64,000 nt of DNA from Bemisia tabaci. Taxonomy: Eukaryota; Arthropoda; Insecta; Hemiptera; Aleyrodidae. This document shows, one piece after another, positions 1 through 10,890 of this stretch; the stretch's first letter is position 1; the number at the start of each line of letters is the position of its first letter. The position numbers and the translations under genes are program-made. The stretch lies in contig NC_092800.1 in NCBI RefSeq assembly GCF_918797505.1, positions 43,082,369 to 43,146,368 on the forward strand. The letters run 5' to 3'. The notes under the pieces are model-generated. The model searched no databases. It was not told the DNA's origin and saw only the letters and a program-made list of their open reading frames with translations.

Positions 1-156
1 AAAAATTGTTCAACAAGATTTTTTTTTATATTTATTTTGCACATCTTGCTATGCCCAAACAGCTACCCAACGTTTTTTCTATACGAGTTTCTTTATGTTT
101 TCTCTAAAAACGTGGGCGAATTGACTTTGGGTGGGTTTAGGTGCACTACGTTTGCA

Positions 157-354
157 CACTGAAAAAAAACTCCGGCCGTGGAAGCCGTACTTACGGGCTA
201 CATGGACATACTGTCCGCGTGCCGGACTTAGAGGCAGAAAGTTCCGCCTGTAGCACCCGGAGCAGTCAAAGCTACGGCTCCAGCACCCGAAACTTTGAGC
301 CTCTGAGCCTGGAACGGACGGTATTTCTATATCGCCCGTGACTTTTTTTCAGTG
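157..354. repeat. Foldback element, CACTG-A8 type (copy 1)
   Basis: Starts CACTGAAAAAAA and ends TTTTTTTCAGTG. The interior is a nearly complete palindrome: ACTTACGGGCTACATGG and AAGTTCCGCC in the left half mirror the right half around AGCTACGGCTCC. A second copy lies at 25452-25641. No coding potential; the short ORF across it exists only because the palindrome is GC-rich. A non-autonomous DNA transposon is the best explanation. Confidence 0.75.
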
Positions 355-1061
355 CAGGGAACAGATCACAAATCTGCGACCAACTGGAACTAAGAATGCT
401 CTCTCTTTTAGCAGATATATGGGTTCATTTGAGGTCAAAGTTATATGAAAAGATTCCGGTAAGATTTGGCAACCTATTATTAGAGTACGCACACCGCCCC
501 CACAGTTCCGTCGTCTAAACGTCAGTCATGGAGGTTTTTGCGAGCAATTCTCCACGCAAATCTTCGTCGTCACTGACTTCCTTCCAGACGCGACGTCTTG
601 ACCGATCGACTTTGACAAATTATACAGCGTGTTCCAGCTTCTCGTTCCTGAGAACTACGGCGACAATGAAGGCGGGGAAACGCCCAATTTACGAGAAAAG
701 AGCCGCCTAAAGCCTAAACAGGAAGGTGCGTGTGATTATCTGGGAGTAAAGAAAACTGGCACAAATATCGTTTCGGTTAAAATTACCTATTTCCCGGGAA
801 AAGCCATGTTTTCTGATGAAGCGTCAAATGCACGAGCATGATTAGTGTTATTCCTGTGATTTTTAGAAAAAAGTAGGCCTGAAGCCGAAAATGGACCACT
901 TTTCTTATTTTTTTACTCTGTCACGATAAGCACAAATTTCGCTTTTTCGAAAGAAGAAGGGGAAAAAATATAACTCTTAGAATTTGTGAAGCACTTTTTA
1001 TACAGAGGAAAAAAAGGAGCCGAGCACTTAAGTTCGACGGTCAACATTTGTACATATTGGA
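355..1061. other. No supported gene or repeat
   Basis: AT-rich sequence with two short overlapping ORFs near 528-841 that show no domain, signal peptide or splice context. Nothing else is recognised. Confidence 0.5.
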
Positions 1062-1069
1062 AGTGCATC

Positions 1070-1232
1070 CAGGGGCGGATCCAGAAATTTGGCAACAACG
1101 GATTCCCTATATTCAAACCTATGTTAAATAATCGATTCTTGTCGGGGCACCTTGGCCCCTCCAAGAATCGATACATTTCCATAAGTTTAAATGGAGAAAA
1201 ACGGTGTTGCCAGCTTGCTGGTTCCGCCAATG
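1070..1232. mobile_element. hAT MITE family B, copy 1
   Basis: 163 bp element starting CAGGGGCGGATCCAG and ending CCGCCAATG. Its arms contain TTTAAA-flanked ATCGATTCTTG mirrored as CAAGAATCGAT, and the centre is a GGGGC/GCCCC palindrome. It is flanked by a perfect 8-bp target duplication AGTGCATC (1062-1069 and 1233-1240). CAG-type ends with 8-bp duplications are diagnostic of the hAT superfamily. Other copies: 8828, 9283, 18152 and 28700. Confidence 0.9.
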
Positions 1233-1240
1233 AGTGCATC

Positions 1241-1856
1241 ATGGAGAGCAACTGATCACAGGGCTTAAATGTCCGACTGTCATTCAGTTTAAATTGTTTC
1301 CTGAATTTTTTTTCTTACAGAGTGGACCTCTTCAAACTAAACAATTTAATTATGGAAAATTAATCACCGTTCAAATCTCATTAAAATTTGTCCAGCGTTT
1401 TGGTATAAAATAAAGAAAGAAGCATAGTCTTGACGGTCGAGGATGTTTGAACAATATTTTACAACAAGGCCTTCCATTTTCCTGCCCATTTCAGAAACAA
1501 CACACGTGCCAGCGGTTATCCCTTGCAAATTCGTGCTTTTATAGATGAGGCGCACACAGTAGTTTCATCACGTTGCAAAAAGTTCATTTAATGAAGTAGC
1601 CAATTTATATCGATTGTAATCATTTCTTCTAAATCCAGTCCGAGACGTTAATATCCGTCTCCTCCGTGAAAAAGAAGTTCGGTCCCCCGCACAGTAGCTC
1701 GAGTCAATCAGAGAGATTGGACATGAAATTTTTGACTAAAACTGCAAATTTTGGTGTTTATTTCGTCACATTTTAAATTTCAAGGGGTGCTTTTAATAGG
1801 ACATTTTTCGAGAAAACCAATGGAACCACTTTTGGAACCTCGAAAATTTGTGTTTA
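1241..1856. other. No supported feature
   Basis: AT-rich unique-looking sequence; only very short ORFs on both strands, with no domain or splice support. Confidence 0.5.
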
Positions 1857-2299
1857 GGTGATTCGATGGACGCCATATTTTGTGTCAGAACGACGCGCGA
1901 CATATCGCATCAATTGGTTCCATTTTTCCAGCTACTCGTCATTTTTCTCGAATTTTGAGATCGCAACTCTGTTGTCAGGAGACAAAATCACTCACTTACC
2001 AAATTTTTACAGAGAAATTCAACGTAATAAAAGCGTGGTTTTTTTTAGAGAGAAAATATCGCATTCGATACTGATATCGAAACTGCACTCGAATGCGATA
2101 TTTCCTCTCTAAAAAAACCACGCTTTCATTACGTTGAATTTCTCTGTTAAAATCGGTAAGTGAGTGCTTTAGTCTCCTGACAACAGAATTGCGATCTCAA
2201 AATTCGAGAAAAATGACGAGTCGCTGAAAAAATGGAACCAATTGATGCGATATATCGCACGTCGTTCTGACACAAAATATGACGTCCATCGAATCACCT
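1857..2299. repeat. Long palindrome (two ~212 bp arms)
   Basis: The left arm begins GGTGATTCGATGGACG and the right arm ends with its reverse complement, CGTCCATCGAATCACC. The arms stay complementary inward, for example CATTTTTCTCGAATTTTGAG, CTCACTTACC, AGAGAAATTCAACGT and the GTGGTTTTTTT tract, to a spacer of about 12-20 bp near 2077. Apparent ORFs on both strands are the two arms read in mirror. It is either a foldback transposon or an inverted duplication; no second copy lies in the window. Confidence 0.85.
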
Positions 2300-2621
2300 T
2301 AACGGAATTATAAGCGTTTAAGGTTTCCAAACTTTGTCCGACCTCTCTTATTGACTCGATGCCCCGGTAGTAACTCTCACCTCCCTCGTTCTCATACAGC
2401 TTAAACAGCAAAAGCGAGGTCTCGGAGATTTTGTCACTATTCGCGGGTGACCTTACTCCGACCGGATCTAACACGGCGAAACACACGACTATTAAACGAA
2501 AACAGGGTTGTTTTTTGTCAACACAGAAAAGCGAGGCGGAGAGCAAGATCACAACTCGTTTCAAGTCCAATCAAACGGCGGCATTTTGAGTCGGGTCTCT
2601 TTCGTCGACGAATCTCACCAA

Positions 2622-2880
2622 TACTGCCGTGCTTAGGAAGAACGCCGTATGAACATTCGAGAGTTGCCAAATTTCCTTCGATAAAATGTTTATTTTTGAG
2701 GAAAATGTTGAATATTTTTCCTTGAAATTTTCTGAAGTTTTAGATCAAATTACAAACAAAATCATCTGAGAAATTGGTTGATAAATATTCAAAAATTTTC
2801 CTGAAAATTCGTGATTTATTAAAGGAAATTTGGCAACGCCTGAAGGCACATACGGCGTTTTTCCTCAGTACGGCGGAATA
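2622..2880. mobile_element. MITE family C, copy 1
   Basis: The left end TACTGCCGTGCTTAGGAAG mirrors the right end TTCCTCAGTACGGCGG. Subterminal GTTGCCAAATTTCC is mirrored by GGAAATTTGGCAAC, and ATTTTTCCTTGAAATTTTC recurs inside. The same architecture appears at 11186, 21489, 22120, 30079, 49199, 55854 and 56704, with fragments at 4393 and 5440. The superfamily is not assigned, because no consistent target duplication is visible. Confidence 0.8.
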
Positions 2881-4055
2881 ACCGGTGGGCGTGCGGTTGT
2901 AATGAGGTTTTGCCACCCTCACCCACTCCTCGACTCGTCAATACCATCGGCGATTTAAATGGGTCTCAACTATTTTTGCCGACTCCTGTTGTTCGCCCCG
3001 CGACTTGACTGACAGCCGGAGCCGGGCCCAAAGAGACCGCCCAGGCGTCGGAATATTAATTTGTTTTTAATTAAAAAACAATTACGCAAGCGGGGGTGCT
3101 CCGCGACCTGCCGCACGAAAATGTGTAACACGACATGAGGAGCAGACGCCCTGGCTCTCCGTCAAGAGAAATTGTCGAGAACCTTCACCTATATATTTAT
3201 TTCCTCCAATTTCTACGCTCGCGAGTGCATGGGCTACAATTGACCATGCGGTCTCGCTTTGGGTGGATAAATAGAAGCAGGTGGGAGCGGTTAATTTTTC
3301 CGCGACGCGAGCGAGCGTCGCAAATCAAGTCGAGGACCCCATCGAAGTGAACTTGACTCAAGGGAGCTTGTCAAAACCGCGTATATGCCGCGAAGATTTG
3401 GGTGCCGCTTACGTCTGTCTAATGATATCTGTTGACTTCCATTAATTTTCAAAAAATATGAACGATTTTGCATGAACGTATTCGATATTTGTTCCATGCG
3501 GAACCAAGTCTCAATTTAAAATTTCTCAAAATTGAGAAAACCCTTGATCAATTTTTTGGAAATATCTCCTCAATGGTTAATTTTACGAAAAAAAACTCCA
3601 GCAGAAAGAGCATCAAATTTCCTACTGAAATCGATCTCCTTCTCTTATCCTGACTTAATTTTTGGTCGTAAAATGACGTTTTCATCAAAAATTAGCTTAA
3701 TAAAGGCGCTTTATTGCTGTTTTTGGAGAAACTTTGGTTCATATCTCCAGCCACGATTATCTGAGAAAAAATCTGTTAAGCTCTTTGAAAAGAGCGTAGA
3801 ATTTACTTTCAGATAACATATGTCAAAAGTTTCAGGGCTTCGCTTAATCCCGTGAAACAGCAGTTTATTAGCTCCGCTCTTAAAATGTGATTTTGTCGAC
3901 CATTTTCCTTACAATCAAGAAAAAAAAGATAATAAAACCCTAAAAACGTGACCCGAACTGTGTAATAAGGTGGCAAAATAGTGCTGGGTCTATATCACCT
4001 AGGATTCGAAAAATTTTGGTTTGGTTTGAAGGACAGAACCCATGTTGAGTGGTGT
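2881..4055. other. No supported gene; moderately GC-rich 2990-3350
   Basis: Holds short ORFs (3135-3350, 3468-3816 on +; 3291-3497 on -) without domains or splice context. The 2990-3350 stretch is richer in CG dinucleotides than its surroundings, but no promoter or exon structure can be argued. Confidence 0.4.
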
Positions 4056-4185
4056 AATTGGACGTTTCTCTGCCAAACGGAGCCATGTGCATTATGACGT
4101 GAGCCCTGTTATGCATACATTCTTATGGGTCTCAGGGCTCATTTCTTGATGCACATAGTTACGGTTGGCAGAAATACGTCCAATT
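4056..4185. mobile_element. Foldback MITE family D, copy 1
   Basis: 130 bp hairpin with ends AATTGGACGTTTCTCTGCC and GGCAGAAATACGTCCAATT. The arms include TGTGCATTATGACGTGAGCC and a central GCCCTG/CAGGGC pair. Related copies are at 12596-12725 and 18501-18626; a longer relative with the same ends is at 36006-36381. Confidence 0.85.
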
Positions 4186-4392
4186 CATCGAAGCAGCAAA
4201 ACCTTCCGCTCAAAAGGCGAATCTCCGACGGCGGCGAACGCTATTTCGGACGATACCACTATTACCGCATCCTTGCTGCCGGGTGGTATCAAATTAATTG
4301 AAGGAGAATTTTACTTCCATCAACAGGAGCTCCAGCCCGATGAGTTTTGTGGATGGCGGCAAGCACTATTTCGCCTTGCTGGGGGAAAACAC

Positions 4393-4560
4393 CGTAAAGT
4401 CACTCGAACGTTGCCAAATATCCCGCGATAAAATTATTCTTGCGGAATATCATGAGTATTTTCCCGTAAAATGATCAGATTATTCAGCTGATAAAGGGAA
4501 TACGATTTCTGAAAAAATTAGAAGAAAATTTTCCTGAAGATTTTAAAAGAAATCGTGCTC
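4393..4560. mobile_element. Fragment of MITE family C
   Basis: CGAACGTTGCCAAATATCC and the following TTTTCC-rich stretch match the left subterminal part of family C, but the terminal inverted repeat is missing. The right limit is approximate. Confidence 0.4.
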
Positions 4561-4737
4561 TATTAGAGCAAATTTCTTCGTATCCCCAGCCAAGGAACAT
4601 AACTCCGTTTCAAGGTTGCAACATCGATTCAAACAATTCAACTTTCTACAAGAACGTACCTGTGCAATTTTTGTTCAAAATGTTGGTGATTTTTGCATGA
4701 AATCACAGGAAAAATCAGTGAAAGTTCAGCTCGAAAT

Positions 4738-5171
4738 GGGTCAGTTGCGCTAGTCATAGAATCGTGTTTTGATGGTTGATTCTTGTAGATTCGCTAAATA
4801 TAATAAGACCTGTCCAAACAGCAACTTTCTACGTCCAATATTAAACGAGGTATCGCCCTTTGAAAAGTCGGGTTTTTGACGCCATCCACCGCAGAAGTGG
4901 TACCCTTGGTTTCTTCCACCTTGATTTCATCCGAGTTTGACGACGAGTAAGCAGTGCAAATGTGCGCCATACTGACTGATGAAAGCAAGGTGGAAAAAAC
5001 CAAGGGTGTCACTATCGCAGTGGATGACGTCAAAAACTCGACTTTTCAAAGGGCGATGTCTCAAATTATATTGAACGTAGGAAGTTGCTATTTGGACAGA
5101 TCTTATTGTTTTTAGCTGATCCACAAGATTCAAGCATCAAAATACGATTCTGTTACCAATGCAACTGACCC
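4738..5171. mobile_element. Foldback element family E, copy 1
   Basis: 434 bp. Ends GGGTCAGTTGC and GCAACTGACCC are perfect inverted repeats, and inner blocks mirror (ATCGTGTTTTGATG with CATCAAAATACGAT; ACTTTCTACGTCCAATATT; TGGTTTCTTCCACCTTG with CAAGGTGGAAAAAACCA). The ORFs on the minus strand are mirror readings of the arms. Related sequences are at 8586-8690 and 19324-20147. Confidence 0.8.
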
Positions 5172-5179
5172 ATCCCCAA

Positions 5180-5406
5180 CACTGGAAAAAAAACACATTG
5201 GATCTAGAGTCCAGACTCTTAAAAACATCGACAAGAAAAAGTACTCTCGATTCAATCAGGATCTAGCTTAAATCATGAACCAAGTTTCTGAATTTAAGCG
5301 GATTTCGTTTTGATTCAAGCAAAAATCCGATTGAATCAAGAGTATTTTTTCTTGTCAATGTTTTCAAGAGACTGGACTCTAGATCCAATGTGTTTTTTCT
5401 CCAGTG
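5180..5406. mobile_element. MITE family F, copy 1 (CACTGGAAAA ends)
   Basis: Ends CACTGGAAAAAAA and TTTTTTCTCCAGTG. The arms contain CACATTGGATCTAGAGTCC and its mirror GGACTCTAGATCCAATGTG, and ATTGACAAGAAAAA with its mirror. AA flanks each end. Other copies: 15082, 25720 (deleted), 26310 and 26602. Confidence 0.85.
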
Positions 5407-5439
5407 AAGGTTCTCCTGGTGAAAAGTCAATCGACGAGG

Positions 5440-5535
5440 GTAAATTTGGCAACATTTAAATTTAACTGCGTCCTTTCGTGAGACGAACGACGATTTGGCA
5501 ACGTCTGGAAGATCATACGGCGTTTTCCCTCACCG
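5440..5535. mobile_element. Right-end fragment of MITE family C
   Basis: ATTTGGCAACGTCTGGAAG followed by TCATACGGCGTTTTCCCTC and a degenerate GCAGTAGTA end match the right terminus of family C. The left half is absent. Confidence 0.5.
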
Positions 5536-5846
5536 CAGTAGTATTATAGGACGTGTGCGCCAACGCGACGCGACGCGAGCAGATATAAACGATACCTCGA
5601 AACTACGATTGATCCCTGTTTTCTTGTTTACTTCAACACCGACCACGACAAACATCTAACATCTGCCCACAGTCTAAGAAAACTGACGTTTGCACTCGCC
5701 CATCAAAACTCCGAATGAAAAGAAAACTCGTCGTGACGTATCGTTCGATGTGTTTTTTCATTTGCTGGCTATGCATAACAAAAGGGCTATTTACCACACG
5801 GAGAAAAAAAATCGGTCATACGCATCGCAAAGTGCCCCATATCGAC
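5536..5846. other. No supported feature
   Basis: Unique-looking sequence with a GCGACGCGACGCGAG run at about 5567-5580. No ORF of note. Confidence 0.4.
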
Positions 5847-6151
5847 CAGTGGCGAGTAGTAAATGATTGATTATCGATAATTTTCCATATGGACTACATT
5901 TTGCAGTTTGGAACTATAAATTCTAGCCCGATTTAAAAACAACGTATGTGCCATTATATTCCCTATGCACAAAAGTGTTTTTCCAGAAGAGCCAGAATTT
6001 ATAGTTCCAAATTGCAAAATGCAGTCCATATTAACCTGTGGTAAAGAATCGACCGAAATGGTGTTCGTTGCGAACACCCTGTCTATCGATCCTTTTGCAT
6101 AGGTTTAAAAAGCAAATCAATCGATATATCGCAAAGCACGTGACGCCACTG
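5847..6151. mobile_element. hAT MITE family A, copy 1 (interrupted)
   Basis: Left end CAGTGGCGAG, right end GTGACGCCACTG, with GGTGTTCGTTGCGAACACC at the core. The flanking octamers are ATATCGAC (5839-5846) and ATATCGAT (6152-6159), 7 of 8 matching. A 146 bp foldback element (5887-6032) is inserted in the left arm. Without it the element has about the usual 165 bp. Confidence 0.8.
5887..6032. mobile_element. Foldback element G nested in a hAT MITE
   Basis: Ends ATATGGACTACATTTTGCAG and GCAAAATGCAGTCCATAT, with TTTGGAACTATAAATTCT mirrored as AGAATTTATAGTTCCAAA. It sits inside family A copy 5847-6151 and so is younger than it. A diverged relative (GTGCCATAGATTTCCCTATGC) is recognisable near 30500-30600. 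Confidence 0.75.
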
Positions 6152-6633
6152 ATATCGATCATAATATTCGGTTTGTGGAATCGTCTTTCATACCGAATCA
6201 GTTCAGTTCATACCCCCGAAAAATGTTTACAGTTTGGTTTGTCTTACAATTTTGGTTATAAGAACCGAAATACGGTAACACGAACTGCGAAGTACGGCTC
6301 CAAGATCTAAACTGTAAGGCCGATAGGGAACACCGTGCTGTACTGTGTAGGACCGAGTTTTTTTTTTTTTTCATTACAAACTTCTGGCCGAATTGCGGTC
6401 CAGCATAATTACTTTTACCTTGGAATAGAGAACTGTGTGAAATTCAAAAATAAATTAAATTTGAAAACTTACCGAATACTAAAAATTGATCATTCTATGG
6501 GATTTGGTTTACTTTTTAAGGATTGTAGCTCTCTCACTAGATTTAAATTAAAATGGTTTGTTAAAAACTTAGAACCTTTTAAAGTTCCTCCCTTAGGTGC
6601 CAGGGCCGGGTCAAACTGGCTGCCCGAAGCTTG
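6152..6633. other. No supported gene
   Basis: A 100-codon ORF (6335-6637) begins inside a poly-T tract (about 6358-6371) and shows no domain, signal peptide or splice consensus. I do not accept it as a gene. Confidence 0.45.
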
Positions 6634-6641
6634 CTAGAAAC

Positions 6642-6806
6642 CAGTGGCGTGGCGTGAATTGCGATATATCGATTGTTTTGCCATTTAAACCTATGGTAAA
6701 GAATCGATTATTATGATGTCCGCTGCGAACACCCTATTTATCGATCCTTTTCCATCGGTTTAAATGGCATAACAATCGATATATCGTAATTCACGCCACG
6801 CCACTG
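6642..6806. mobile_element. hAT MITE family A, copy 2
   Basis: 165 bp. Ends CAGTGGCGTGGCGTG and CACGCCACGCCACTG. Arms carry CGATATATCGATTG and GCCATTTAAACC. Perfect 8-bp target duplication CTAGAAAC (6634-6641 and 6807-6814). This copy defines the family limits well. Confidence 0.95.
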
Positions 6807-6814
6807 CTAGAAAC

Positions 6815-7166
6815 ACGTGCCCCGCGGGCCGTTTAGGGCAGTTACATACTAGCTATAGATGTTGGTTTACGAGTAAATCGTGAGAAAGAATTAGATATCA
6901 AAATGAAGAAAGAAAATAATCGAGTGTCAGGGAATTTTTTTTTTTTTATAAAAACACTAAAAAACCCATCCCAAGTCAAACTCTGGTAAACTGACCATCT
7001 CTTCATGGGACCGGTACATATGAGCTTTAGATATACGTCTACAAATACAGCATATAAAAAGAATCAGACATCAAATTCAAAACAAAAAAAAATCGAGTGT
7101 CAACACAGCCGAAGATAGACGAGACGTAAGTGGGCCTCGTTTTTAACTTCTCTCCCGAATCTGTAT
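6815..7166. other. No supported feature
   Basis: AT-rich with a poly-T run near 6937-6948. No ORF or repeat recognised. Confidence 0.45.
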
Positions 7167-7458
7167 GACACCTCACTGGCAGTGGCAGTAAAGAGCGGAA
7201 CATTGCGAGTTCACGCCTCGCGCCATCGCGCCTTCAATTTTGCAGACGCAATACGGCCATCCATCAAGCACGAATAGTTGCATCTCTGCGCCGTCATCAA
7301 CGCGCATCCTTTATTCCTTTCCCATTTCACTATTTCAATGGGCGACACGGCGACACCTCACTGGCACTACTGGCAGTACAGAGTGGAGCATTGCGAGCTC
7401 TCGTCTCACGCCATCGCGCTTTCAATTTTGCGTATGCATCACGAACATCCATCAAGCG
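7167..7458. repeat. Imperfect ~100 bp direct repeat
   Basis: 7167-7267 and 7352-7458 share GACACCTCACTGGCA, GGCAGTA, GCATTGCGAG, CGCCATCGCG, TTCAATTTTGC and CATCCATCAAGC in the same order. They are separated by about 85 bp. Short ORFs over this region shift frame between the copies, so a coding role is unlikely. Confidence 0.65.
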
Positions 7459-8585
7459 TTGTGCCGTATCAAAGAATCTTTTTCTTGACGCGCGAGTACA
7501 CCTGGAACTCCAAGCTGGGGTCAAATTGACACTAGTTTCTTTTCTGGGGGAGTTACATAAGGATGGACAAGGAAAGAGGGGGCGAAGAAAGTGCCAGAGT
7601 TTTACCAAAAGGTGAAAATTTCAAACGAAGTATTTATTACCGTCAAAAACATAGAAATAACGAAGATAAATCACAGATTACTTTAAGGGATCAGTTTTCA
7701 GTTAAAAAAATGGAACCTGAAGGAAAATTAGGCAACGTTGAGTGCAGTAAGCTAATTCTGATTAATGTCATCCAATCTACGTTGGTAAATTTTAAAAGTT
7801 TAAGACTAAATTTTTTTTGTCTTATAATCTCATTATATAGTTCCCTATTGCAATTTTTCAACTTGAAAATCTCATTCCCAGCTTTTGAGCACAAATTGAT
7901 CTGCAACGAATTAACTTTTAAAAGAAAACTCTTCAGTGACTTAAAAGAAAATGATATATAAGATAAAAATCTTCTAAATTAGTGTATTATAAAATCTAAT
8001 GTAATATACTGTGGAAAGCGCGGTTAAGCAATATTCATAATGGACCATAGAATTATGAAATATTGATAAATCGGCGAAGATGAAAATCAGACGAAAGTCT
8101 TTGTATCCACTTTAGTATCTCATCACAAGAGGTTGTCAAATTGCACATCTTTATTTTTTTGGGATATACGTTCCTCGTTGGAAAATAGGAGAGATCCGAC
8201 AAAGTGGCAACTTCGGTGCACCTTCGCTGGCAAGTGTGAAATCTCTTCCGTGCTTTCGGCGCTGATCTAAATTTGCGGAGTGTTTTTTTTTCTCAAAATG
8301 TTTCAGGTCGCTACCACGCCGAGAATGCACGAATTTTTGGCAGTGAACATATTTGTGAAGCGTAATTGCTCTTTTATTCAACCCCCTTAATTGCAGTCGA
8401 CGAGATACTTGGCTGTTTTGTTCTCGTTGGCTTATCACTGAGCTGCGTCAAAATAGGCGGCGAGTTATTCAACTCTTCATGGGAGATTGCATACGTTGAG
8501 TGTTCTTGCGCTCAGCTGTGATTTGCAATTTCCTTTCGCCGTCCCATTAGTGAACTTTTGCGAAAATACAAGTTAGAAACTGATA
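7459..8585. other. No supported gene
   Basis: A 132-codon + strand ORF (7563-7961) and a 95-codon - strand ORF (8151-8438) are lysine- or arginine-rich readings of AT-rich DNA without recognisable domains or splice context. Left unannotated. Confidence 0.4.
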
Positions 8586-8690
8586 ATGGGACAGTTGCGC
8601 TGGTCACAGAATCGTGTTTTAGTGCTTGATTCTTATAGGTTGGCAAAAAATAGTAAGATCTGTCCAAACAGCAACTTCCTAAGCTCACTA
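8586..8690. mobile_element. Half copy of foldback family E
   Basis: GGGACAGTTGCGCTGGTCAC, ATCGTGTTTT and CTGTCCAAACAGCAACTTCC match the left arm of the 4738-5171 element. The right arm is missing. Confidence 0.6.
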
Positions 8691-8827
8691 TTATTTCTTC
8701 TCTTAATTATATACATTCTTCATGAGTTAATTTATCAAAATTTAGTCATTAACCAGTCCAAGATCAATCAAAGTCTCATTAAACACGAAAACTTTCGATT
8801 GTAAGAAACACTTGGACTCATTTTACC

Positions 8828-8989
8828 CATTGGCGGATCCAGCAAACTGGCAACACTGTTTTTCTCCATTTAAACCTATGGAAATGTATCGATTCTTGGA
8901 GGGGCCAAGTGCCCCGATAAGAATCGATTATTTAGCATAGGTTTAAATGGAGGGAATCCGTTGTTGCCAAATTGCTGGATCCGCCCCTG
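8828..8989. mobile_element. hAT MITE family B, copy 2
   Basis: 162 bp. Starts CATTGGCGGATCCAG, ends CTGGATCCGCCCCTG. Perfect 8-bp target duplication ATTTTACC (8820-8827 and 8990-8997). Orientation is opposite to copy 1 at 1070. Confidence 0.92.
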
Positions 8990-9377
8990 ATTTTACCACC
9001 ATGGCACAAAGGGCGCGAATCAGAAACAAGGTTCCGTGTTTGTTTACATTTGAATCAAGGGTTCGATATTATATCAAATGACGTAGCCACTAAATCAGTC
9101 TATTGCCAGTTTGGATCGAAAATGTATCGAAAAAGTGACCCAAGCTCGGCGCACACCGGGCTCGGAAATCGTCAACCAGAACATGGCACCAGCTCTCCCA
9201 TTTACATTACGACTCTATGCACTCTATGTCCTAGACACCATGAACTATGGCCATGCTCTTATGGAAGGAGGGCGACGATTTGCATTGGCGGATCTAGCAA
9301 TTTGGCAACGCCGGATTTCCTCCATTTAAACCTATGGAAATGTATCGAATCTTGGAGGGGCCAGATGATCCGAAAAG

Positions 9378-10890
9378 GGTACACGGACTTTATGTCCACT
9401 TTTTTACGTCCACAGACTTTTCGTCCACAATTTTTACGTCCACAGTTCTAAAGCCCACACTATTGTTAAGTCCATTACTTAAACGTCCACTAAGTTAAGT
9501 CCACAAATGTAAAGTCCACTAAAATCAAATTCAAGCGTCATATTTTAGTCCGTGTGTAAAATTATATTGACAATATCGAAATGAGAAAATTATGAGAGAA
9601 TAAGGTGTTGTTATCGTAACTCATATTTTAAATGAAATGTTAATTTCTTCTTTTGATTCATCTTTTCAAATTGTCTTTGGTAAATACTTGGTTTCATTTC
9701 TATCCTTGAAATTTCCGATGTAAAATATGCCTTAAATGTACATTCTTTTTTTAATGAAATTGATTACTTCATTTTAAAAACATTTACATTTTTAAAACGT
9801 GGTAAATATTTGTAAAACCTTTTCCAAGCAATGGCATCGATATGAATCTCAATGAGCCGTAGTTGTGATGAAAGAAACTATACAAAAATTAATAAAAGAG
9901 GAAAAAAACCAAGAAGCACTCAATTTTTTGTGTTTAACTTATTTGCACATCGACCTCCTTAAGTCAAATACGTCCAATTTTGAGCGTTTGGTTGCGCTTA
10001 CACCACGCTGCAGCACAGTAAAAGCCCAAAACATAAAAGAATAAATTTGAATGCTTTGGAAATCATTAAATTTGACACGGAACCACTATTATATTTACAG
10101 AAAACACATTATATTTTCCAGTAGTACATATTTCTTTTTCATCAGTTTAAAAGGGAATAATCAATGCAGAGAGTGCAAACATTTCAAAATCATGAGTTGA
10201 AAAACGCTGACTCCGCGAGTTTAAATATTAGAGCCTAACACAGAGCGGAGCGGCGTGTTAGCAGCGCAGAACGCGCACTGGCGCCTACAAACCTAACAGG
10301 ATACTTCACGCATTGCGCAACGCGTGAAGTATCCCGTTAGGTTTGTAGGCGCCTATGCGCGTGTCACGCTGATTGCCTGCCGCGCCGCAACGCTTTAAGC
10401 AACTATTTCGCGTCAGAGGCGTTGCACAGTATCCTACAAGATTGAAGGCACACGAAATAACTAGTTAAAGAGAACTTTCAATTTTGACTGCATCTGTTAC
10501 TGAAAAATGTTTAATTTGGCATTGGAGCGTTTCCTAGGCTCCCGCTTTGGTTTTCATGTTATCATATCCGTACAGTGTACACATGAACATATGTTTTTAT
10601 CTGCTCTTAGAGTCTGTTCTCTTTCATGACTTGATTCATGAATGAAATGTTTTTAAGAATGAAGGTAGTAGTAGTATGCATTTATTTTTGAGGTGGTTCC
10701 TGTCATTTAAATGAGAAGAAAAAAATGTGGACATAACATGTCCACAATTTGGACAATTTTGGACATATTCATGGTTGGACATTAAATCATGTGGACTTAA
10801 TAAAGACTGGACTTAACGTTTAGTGGACATAAATAGCGGTGGACATTTATTTAATGGACGAAAGGTAGGTGGACATAAAGTCCTGGAAGC
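9378..10890. mobile_element. Element H, 1513 bp non-autonomous transposon (complete)
   Basis: Inserted in a family B MITE and flanked by CCGAAAAG at 9370-9377 and 10891-10898 (8-bp duplication, hAT-like). The near-terminal inverted repeat is GGACTTTATGTCCAC / GTGGACATAAAGTCC. Both subterminal regions are arrays of the hexamer GTCCAC (left) and GTGGAC (right), with about nine hits on each side, as expected for transposase-binding sites. The interior encodes no recognisable transposase. It contains a 74 bp perfect hairpin at 10280-10353. Relatives: 31450-32090 (ends missing) and 41404-42895. Confidence 0.85.
10280..10353. repeat. Core hairpin of element H (copy 1)
   Basis: GGCGCCTACAAACCTAAC is mirrored by GTTAGGTTTGTAGGCGCC, continuing inward through GGATACTTCACGC and GCGTGAAGTATCC to a GCGC-type centre. 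The same module occurs at 13149-13224, 31963-32038 and 42272-42345. Confidence 0.9.

Noticed and set aside
2169..2570. 133-codon minus-strand ORF
   Set aside because: About a third of it is the arm of the 1857-2299 palindrome; no domain in the rest.
8972..9451. 159-codon ORF
   Set aside because: It starts in one family B MITE and ends in another MITE and element H; a chimaera of repeats.
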